This document shows positions 24,501-33,500 of a stretch of 64,000 nucleotides of DNA, piece by piece. The position numbers and the translations under genes were made by a program. This DNA is from Trissonchulus latispiculum (lineage: Eukaryota > Nematoda > Enoplea > Enoplida > Ironidae): assembly GCA_030248195.1 (NCBI GenBank), contig JASAND010012522.1, forward strand, positions 42,603 through 106,602, in the 5' to 3' direction. The notes under the pieces are model-generated. The model saw only the letters and a program-made list of their open reading frames with translations. It did not search any database and was not told the origin of the DNA. Within the stretch, counting starts at the first letter, position 1; each line of letters starts with the position of its first letter.

Positions 24501-27500
24501 CTACTACAGGAAACCTGGTTGAAACCGGGCGTTGACATCGGACTACCTGGCTTTTCGGAAGAGACCCAGTCTAGAAGGCAAGGAAGGCAGCCGGGTCTTG
24601 TCATTGGTGGCGGGGTTGCTACCTGCATCCGCGCAGGTCTGCCCTATGTCAGGAATACCAGACCCTACCTAGCCCCAAACGATACCACCTCTGATCTGGT
24701 TGCTGTCGAACTTCAAGCAGCTGGCGGCCCAATTTCTGTTGTCAACCTGTATATACCGCCGATCACCCGTGCTGCTGAGGATGCCCGACAGCAGAATTTC
24801 GACCCAGACTTTTTGCCAAGCCATCCACGAACTGTTGTCGCCGGCGACTTCAACTGTCACTCAGAAGCCTGGGACAAGAACCAACCGACTGACCAGAGAG
24901 GAGAAGAATTGCTTGACTGGATCGCGAACAATGCAATGGTGGTTGCCAACACTGGAGATCCAACTAGGGTGAACCCACAAACTGGTGGGGTATCAGCACC
25001 CGATGTGACCCTCCTGCACTCAGACTGGGACCTGAGAAGTTCCTGGACTGTTTTGGAAGAATCATTATCGGATCATAACCCAATTGTCCTGGATCTACAT
25101 ACTGGCAACCCAGTCCCGATCACCAAGCCCCCCAGGTTTCGCTGATACAAAAAGGCTAACTGGGCAATGTTTGAACAGAAGCTGGATGCTCTGCTAGTGG
25201 ATGCTAACGTCCAGCAACTGACCAACGTGCACACCCTGAACAAGGTCCTCACCAATGCCATCACCACAGCCGCCAAGGAAGCTGTCCCAACTAACAGAAG
25301 GAAACAGCCAAAGCCCTGGTGGAGTGATGAACTGTCAACCATGTTGGTGGACGTTAAGCAGAAGAAACGGAAGATGATTGATACGAAATCTGAGCTGGAC
25401 CGGCAGGCTTGGATACAGGCTGTCAGAAATCTGAAACAGCAAATCCGTGAAAGCAAACGTCAGCACTGGATGGGATTCGCCTCTACGCTAAGTGCCAGGA
25501 CCAATCCGGCTGAAGTAATGAGAGTCATCCATGCGCTGGAAGGAAAGAAGGCCGAGAGAAGCTCTGGTCCTGCCATTAAGAAGGGTACGAAGACTCTCGC
25601 GTCGGACAAGTCCAAGGCAGAAGGATTTGTATCAGAATATGCAGCTGTAAGCAGATTCCAGTCATGTAAGGAAGACCGGAAAACGAAGAAGAAACTTTAT
25701 GCCAAGCTGAAGAAGACCTGCAATTGCGAAGAATCCGGAATTCTGTGCATGGACTTCACTCAGACAGAGCTCAGACTAGCCAAACAACAACTGAAACTTG
25801 GGAAAGCGGCTGGGCCGGATGAAATTGACAATGAATTGCTCCTCAGGCTCACTCCGCTCGCTGATGCCACCCTGCTAAAGCTATTCAACCTGTCCTGGCA
25901 CTCCGCAGTTGTACCTACCCAGTGGCGGCGTGCAACTATAATTCCGATCCTGAAGAAGGGCAAGCCAAAGGACCAAATTGGTTCCTTCCGCCCTATTAGC
26001 CTTACTAGCTGTCTTGCCAAGTTGATGGAAAAGCTAGTAAAAGACCGCCTCCTGTACTGGCTGGAAAGGAACAACCTTCTGTCCCCTGATCAAGCTGGAT
26101 TCAGATCCCTCAGAGCCACGGAAGACCAGGTGATCAAGTTAACTCAAACCATCGTCGACGGATTTCGGAGTCGTAAACCGGCTAAACGCACTGTGCTAGC
26201 ACTCATCGACTTCCAAAGGGCGTTCGACACGGTCTGGCGGACTGGCCTGCTATTGAAAATGGTCAAAAATGGAATTCCTGTGTGCTGCATCAAATGGGTG
26301 AAGAGTCTTCTCAGCGACAGAATGGCCAGAGTGAAGATCGGAAGTGACACCAGCAGGTGGAGAACAATGCGGGAAGGAGTCCCCCAAGGCAGTGGACTCT
26401 CTCCACTTCTTTTTGTCATTTTCATCAACGATATTGCCCAGGATCTCCCCCCGGGAGTCGAGATCAGCCTCTTTGCAGACGACCTAGCTATTTGGAGTCA
26501 GGACAGTAAGCTCGCAGAGGCCTCTGCTAAGCTTCAAGAAGCTCTTGATGCTATAGATCGATGGTCCAAGAAGTGGAAACTAGGAATCAATGTGGGCAAG
26601 TCCGAGTATACTACCTTCAGCACATACAACAAGGAAGCGAGTCAGCGATTGAACCTTCGGCTCAGCGGCCAAGATCTGCCCTTCAATCCAACTCCCACTT
26701 TTCTGGGAGTAAAGTTCGACAGACTGCTGAATTTTGGACCCCACGTCAACTCCTTGAAATCCAAAGCTTGGCCACGGCTGCAGGCAATGTCTCGTCTTGC
26801 CGGCACAAATTGGGGTTGTGCTAAAGAAGATCTCCGGCTGGTCTATTTGTCCTATATCCGGTCCACCTTGGAATACTGCGCCTCAGCTTGGATGCCATGT
26901 GCCTCTAGAACCCACCAGCTTTCCGTCGAAAAGATCCAAAATCAGGCAGCACGAATCATTTCTGGATGCTATCGAGCTGCTCCTGTCGAAGCCCTCCAAC
27001 TGGAGGCTAACCTGATCCCGTTTAGCCTCAGAGCCAATGAACTTACTGCAGCAGCCTACGAAAAGTCTGCCCGGTTACCTCCCAACAACCCAAGATCCAG
27101 GCTGTGGCAGCCGCTGGCGGCTGAGCGAAACCTCCAGAGTCAACCATCTTGGAGGCAGAAAGGCAGACTGATGGCGGAGGCCACCGGACTGGCCCAACTT
27201 CCTAGAGAGCCACTCTGCGATGTATCACAGCTCCATCCACAAAGTCGATCTATTCCGGTAACCATATATCCCGATCTGCTGGCAGAAACTGTGAGATCAG
27301 ACGACGCAGCTTTGAGGAAAGCTGCTGCGGAAGCAACTCTCCAGGCTCGTCCCGCTCCCAATATCAGGGTTTTGACGGATGGAGCTGCGAAGGATGGAAC
27401 AACTGACGGAGGTTCCGGTGTTCTGCTGGAATTCGAAAACGGTCAAGATCCTGTCCAACTCAGCTTTCCAGCGGGCAAATTCTGTTCTAGCTTTCGAGCA

Positions 27501-30500
27501 GAGATGTTGGCGCTAAGCAAGGCACTAGACTGGATATTCGACAGAGGAGAAGACTTCTGGAAGGACCAAACCATTGCAATCTACACTGACTCCCAGTCAC
27601 TAACCAAGCTCCTGAAGGCCGGAGTCAGAGCTACATTCAACCCTTTATTCAACAATGTCAGATCCAAACTCACGGAGATCGGCAGGCGTGCAAACTTATA
27701 CATCCAATGGATCCCCGGGCATGCCGGCCTACGAGGAAATGAAGAAGCAGATTCCCTTGCCAAGCAGGGTTGCTCATTGGCCCAAACCGACGTCCCTGTT
27801 GAGTATGGCGACGCCAGAGCAGCCATCAAACGGGCCGTCAAATCCTCCTGGTTGACCGGCATCTCCCACGGCACCACTCTCCAAATCTACGGGACCCGTG
27901 GACCAGTGCCGCCGGAAGCGGAATCGGGTCTCGCAAAGAAGGAGCGGGTGCTTCTCTCCCAACTCAGGACCGGCAAATCCCTCCTCCTTGCGCAATATAG
28001 ACATACTATCAATCCAACCACCCAACCTTCCCCCCTTTGCCCACAATGCGGGGAAGAGGAGGAGGATCTGGGGCATCTTCTCCTCCGATGCCCCAGGTAT
28101 ACTAGATCCAGGTATAATATCCTGGGTCCCTCACCCAACCTCTCTGTCCTCCGGGTTGCCCCTGGCCAGGTGCTGGACTTCTTGCGGGATAGTGGTCTGG
28201 TTGCTTAATCAGGCCGCCGTTTATGGATATCCACAACGACCACCAAATCAACAACAACAACATTCCTTCATAAGTATCCTTAATAGTTTGTAGTTTGCAA
28301 GATTTTTGTGGAATTCTATACTTAGGACCCTTACTGAACAAGGATTCTAATGTATCATTTTCTAATACTTTATAATTACCAGTAATTATATGGTTGTGAA
28401 CTTCCCCCTTCACAGAAACGTCCACCAAATCGCATGCCATTCATCAGTCCTTACTCCTTACCCACTGCGAGAATGTTTCCATTCCAACTGCGTGATAGGC
28501 CGACACCGGTTCCCATAGGGACTGCCCCCACCCCCACCGGCACCCCCTTTGGTACCAGTACCCCCATTTTCCGTCCTACTGCCGCTGACAGTCGTAGTCG
28601 TGCTGCCGGTGGACGCCCCAGGCTTACGACTATGCGGTCGGATCGTCTGAAGGGGTTTCTGGAAATTTTTGACACTCCATGTGGTCAGAGAGCCGTCCCC
28701 ATGGGCACACATAAACTGCTTTCCCTCATAGTGCCAGGCCAGACCCAGTAAAGCCTAAACAAAACAAAACATGACTTAAATCACTGCATAATATTGTATA
28801 TACGTAAACCCAATGCATGCGCACATTTACACTGGTTAGCAGGCGATAAATGCTCCTTCGTCGCATGTAAAATACATATGAATTCACAGGCAGGTCTTAC
28901 ATACACGGAACGGAGCAGGTCTTACATACACGGAACGGAAACTAATGTAAAAATGCATATGAGTTTTGTAGTGAGGTTGTAAATTAAGGAAAACAACAAG
29001 TTGCAACCACCGCTTATGCGTCTGTCCCACAAAAGGAGGCTCATATTGGCGTCATAGCCCAGCGTTCTATTTGCTAAGACAACAGACAGAGCTGGTAGTC
29101 TTCAGTCATCTTACTATAAGATGCTGATTTCATGGTTCCGAGCATACATTAACACGGGGTCCGATTCTGGGGGGGGTCTACCCCGACCTCGGGCAAGGGG
29201 TCCACCCCTGAAAAAATCCAAAATTTTAAGGGGGTATGCCCCGAAATTAACAAAAATTCCGAATTTTTAAGCTTTTTGACCAAAAATTAGCAAAAAACGG
29301 CAATTTTTAGCGATTTTTAAGAAATTTTTTGAAAAAAATGGCTAAAATTTGCTAAAAAATTACAAATTTTCACTGAAAATTGCTGAGGGGTCTACCCTTT
29401 TTTCCTTTCTGGACGAGAGGGTCTGCCCTTTTTTCCTTTTCGCTGAGGGGGTCTACCCGTTTTTTGTCGGTCTGGGGGGGTCTGCACCCCCCCCCATTCC
29501 CCCCCCCCACGTTATCCTATGGTTCCGAGTAGATAAGCGTCTCAATTCAAACCTGTACTCTGTGGCACACGTTCAGTAGATGCCGCAGTTCACCCCTCCC
29601 CCCGTTCGGCCCACAAGCCAAACCCACTTACCGTATCCAGGGTGAGTCGTTGTTCGCCTTGCCGTGTCTTTAGGTCCCACAGGACCACCATGCCCTTCTC
29701 AAAGCCAACCAGCAGCTGAAACAAACAAACAAAGAAAATTAAATTTGAAACTCGGGTAAACAATCACCATCTCTAAACGCTGGCGACCTCAATGGCATAA
29801 ATCCGAAACTCTTAAAAAATCAGGTAAAATCCGCAAAGCAAAGTAAAGCAACATAATACCTGATTTCCAAGGCTCAACCTTTTGTAAAGAATTTTGTAAA
29901 AAAAATTCGTCATGTTTTTGCAAAAACTACATTTTTTATGATAGCATCGACATGATAGCATTAAGATGATTACAATGCCACGAATAATCGGCCTCGTTGA
30001 GACCTTCAAATTGAAACCCTTACCCTGGATTGCAGAAAAATAAGATTAGGACTAATTCCGGATTAGCAGAGGACTAAGTACTGGTTTCCCATTCAAAAAT
30101 TGGACTTTGTCCTCCGCTAATCCGTAGTTAGTTCTAATCTTATTTGGTGCAATCCAGGGTAAGTTTAATTTTAACGGCTTGCGTAGCTCAAGAAATGGTG
30201 GATTATTTGATCTCTCCAAAAATGACAAGTTTTCAACGCCAAAATCAGCTATAGAGAAAAGCTAGAAAGGTGCTTCAATATGCAAAAATCTATAGCTCAG
30301 CAAGATCTTTCGAATGAATATAATCATAGCAATGCAGCTACTGTCTAAGTTTCAAAAATTGGCAAAACGGCCGGGCTAAAAGAACTTATTCTGAAAAGTT
30401 TCATCAAATTTCAGCTTGATTTGAAACGTAAACCAATATGTGCCCACTTGCTTAATTCAATATTCAATTTAAGCTCATTCATTACAACCGATCACTTTTT

Positions 30501-33500
30501 ATTATCTTTTATCCGAATTCTGAAAGCAATCGGAAATTGCGTATCTTAGAACCACCTTGCCCAGGTCGTCAGATATGAATTCTTAGAACCACAAAACAAT
30601 AATCAACTTTATGTTGCTCAAACCCCCCCCCCTCCCCCAAACAAAGATCCGTTCCCAGAAAAATAAAAAAACTTATTCAATCAGAAACTATAAATTAACA
30701 AATTTCTGTGTCTGTCTGTCAGGTGGTGTTACCTTTCCATCATCCGTAGAACAGTCACTGAGATGAATGACAGCGCCGGGATGCGTTTTCACTGATCTAT
30801 AAAAAACTCAAAAAACATTAAAGCGAAAAACAAAAAATCCAACCACAAATTTATTAGCCATAAACACAAAAACAAGAAATCCAACCAAAAAAGTTAAGTA
30901 TAGGTATATTCCAAAAAATAAATGTTTCCCCGTATGAGGCAGCAGTTTAACATTTCGATTTCAAAGATAACAGTCCGATTTTAAACTTTTAAGGATAGCA
31001 AGCAGACTAAAAACTTTTTAAATCATGAACTGGAAAGACAGAAAACGTAATAATTACTCCATCTTGTTCACTGGAGGCCTTCTCACGTTTGGGCGTTTTC
31101 CGCATAGTCGGTCCAGCATCAAATTTTTTCGGCTCCTCCACCACGCCCCCCCCCCACAAGCAAAAAAATCCTTGCGGTTTCTTCCTTCAAAATCTCCTTC
31201 TTGTCTGTCACATTTTAGTTAAATAAAATTTAAAATAATTAAAACTTAATTAATAAACGGCGGGGTCAGAGGGGGGGACTTACATGCCAATGGCTTTGTT
31301 CCAGTTGATGGCATAGCCCGAGAGCTGAAATCCTTCTATACTGAGAACATGCACATTCCCCTTGTCTGTGCCCACATACAGCCATTTGCTTTGAAACGGA
31401 AGATGGGCATAGCTTACCCTGAAAAACAACCACCAAAGAAAATAACACATGCGTACGTATATGTATAGTTTTATAGTACAAAAATTTCAAAAAACACAGT
31501 GAATTGTTGACAGAGCGCGTAAACTCTGAGAACTTCACGTCTGCCTAATTTGCTCCCAGTTTGCAGTAATGCAACACAAAAAAACCTTTCCGTTAAATTC
31601 GCGTAAGGGACGGTTTCCTTTCCGATTTGCCAAAACAGGCAAATTTTTAGACATTTTCTGGCCTCGCCGGAGATTTTCACTTTCCGACCTCATCCAGGTA
31701 TCTTAAAAATGTTTAGCTGATTTGTGATTTCCATGCAAAATACGACTAACGACACCTATTTTTAACTCTGCAAAAAACCTTCCCCCCCTCCCGGTCCAAC
31801 CCTCCGCCCTCCCAAAAAACAAATCTCCAAAAAAATGGGGGAAAGACCGTTCTCGTTGAAACTGAAGACTGTGGACAATTTCCGGTCGTTTCTGTCGAAA
31901 GTTCCACAAATGAAGACAGTCATTCTTGCAGACAGACACCAGGGCGCCCTAAAGCAAAGACACAAATGTATATGCGTACTTTGTACAATTATATATTAAA
32001 GAAACCATACGCAGACTAACGTCACATTCTTTCCATTTTTTCAGTGCCAGTAGTGAAATTGAACTGATTTCTATGATATACATATTTTCACGAAGCTAAC
32101 CTCGCCAAAAAATTGTTTGCCAACACTTATATGCATTGGTGTAGCCAGGAAAAATTTCGGGGGGGGGAGGGGCAAGTTGAAAATGGTTTCGAAATTCTTC
32201 CTGTAACTATATATATACCTGTTTAGCGCCAGATTCAAGTACAGTTCAGAGTTTTGGCTTTGGGGGCAGTTTTATGTAAAATGAGTGCGTTTTTTTGCGA
32301 AAATTGGGCCGCTCGCCACAAAATTGGCCTTAAAAATTTTCTTTTGCCCCCGATTTAGGGGGGCATGCCTCCTTTCCCTTCTGCGTATTCTAGGGATTTA
32401 TTCTTAGGGGCACCAAAAGCCCGAGGGGCAAGGGATTATGGATGGGCGAAAATTTTATCAAAAACTTCTGCTAAAATAGCGCCATATATTTGTCTAGCAT
32501 GCACTGTAAAAGTTGACGTTTATCGCAAAAATAAGCGGATTTAGTGCTGAAAAGGGGGAAAATTGAGTACAAATCAATAGTTTTGGAAATTTGGCATTCT
32601 GAGCGATTTTTCCAGGGCAAACTTTGGCACCAAAAGGGGCCCCCAACGCCACCCCCCCCAACCCCCCGATAGGCCCAGCTTCCCCACACCCTGGCTACGC
32701 GCCTGCGTATATATATGCATAGCAATTCATTCATTCATTCATGACAAACATAAAATTAAAGCAAACCTCATTGACTAGAAACAAAATCTGAAGAACTTCA
32801 GAATCACTTTCATGTTTCAGATGATAGTCCACTCCTGGGCGACCCAATCTAAAAAAACCATGCCCTATGTGAATAAATTAAATGTTCACATTAATTTATA
32901 CCTGAAATTCTACATACATACGTACACACTCTTTACATTTTAAAATTTTTTCAAGCATTAATTTTCCATTCGTGCTGGATTGAGACAGCGTCAGTTCCCA
33001 GCGCGTACGCGTGTGGTCGGAAAAGGCGCGAAACAGGTCGGAAAATGATTGCTGAAAAAACGGAAAAAACGGATTACATGTGCTAAAAGAGGACCAACAC
33101 ACTACAGCGCGCTTACAGTCGAATGGAACCAGTGCGATTTCCAATGGCCAGCAGTTTCTGAATCGGATCAAAAGCAAGACAGCTCGGCTCATGAGGGAAC
33201 CCATGCCGAATTATCTGCAGTAAAACAACCAGAAAACAAAGCACATGCTCCGCTGATGTAGACAGAACAAATAGCATAATATACCTAGCTACATAATTTG
33301 GGGGTCAGAGCTAAGCTAAATAAGTGGTATATATCCAATTACTATATATATACTCTCAAAATTTCTCCCTTCGTAGTTAAGTAGCAGAACCGGCGACGTA
33401 CACTTAAGGTGTGCAGGCAATTCACTATGCACAAAGACTAGTGATGGGAAAACCGGTGTTATACGTATATTTGTTAAAATTTAATATGTCAAAACTTTTT

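Larger units (their letters stand above)
23739..28261 (+). mobile_element. LINE A, full-length 2A/EN/RT/RNase H non-LTR retrotransposon
   Basis: 4,523 bp, bounded by a 14-bp target duplication ATTCCTTCATAAGT (23,725-23,738; 28,262-28,275) inside the Penelope-like RT, whose reading is continuous if the insert is removed. Short 5' UTR (95 bp), ORF with 2A-like peptide and PHD-like finger, AP endonuclease, RT, RNase H, C-terminal zinc knuckle, 3' tail of CAACAACAACAAC. The domain set suggests the Ingi/I group. Only one nonsense change and one frameshift were seen, so it is young. It is antisense to the tomosyn gene that contains it. Confidence 0.93.
22230..28450 (-). mobile_element. Penelope-like retroelement, split by LINE A
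   Basis: Reverse transcriptase of the Penelope class on the minus strand: N-terminal part at 28,276-28,440 (LVDVSVKGEVHNHII, GPKYRIP), then after the LINE A insertion KYIEKIIRKYHWDN, the PKFHKTPIKFRTIIAS motif (near 23,270-23,320), IPMGTNAAP (near 22,800) and YRYIDDI (near 22,690), then an RT thumb (22,254-22,559; CLNRGHSKK). The coding region is broken by frameshifts around 23,030-23,100 and 22,790. I see no GIY-YIG endonuclease domain after the thumb. The element ends about 10 bp from the donor of tomosyn exon 8. It is an inactive relic. Confidence 0.82.

Noticed and set aside
32940..33055. Candidate tomosyn exon with an LFRPH... reading
   Set aside because: It looked like the FGRPG block but has a stop and no fitting donor; the exon at 32,767-32,848 fits both sequence and phase.
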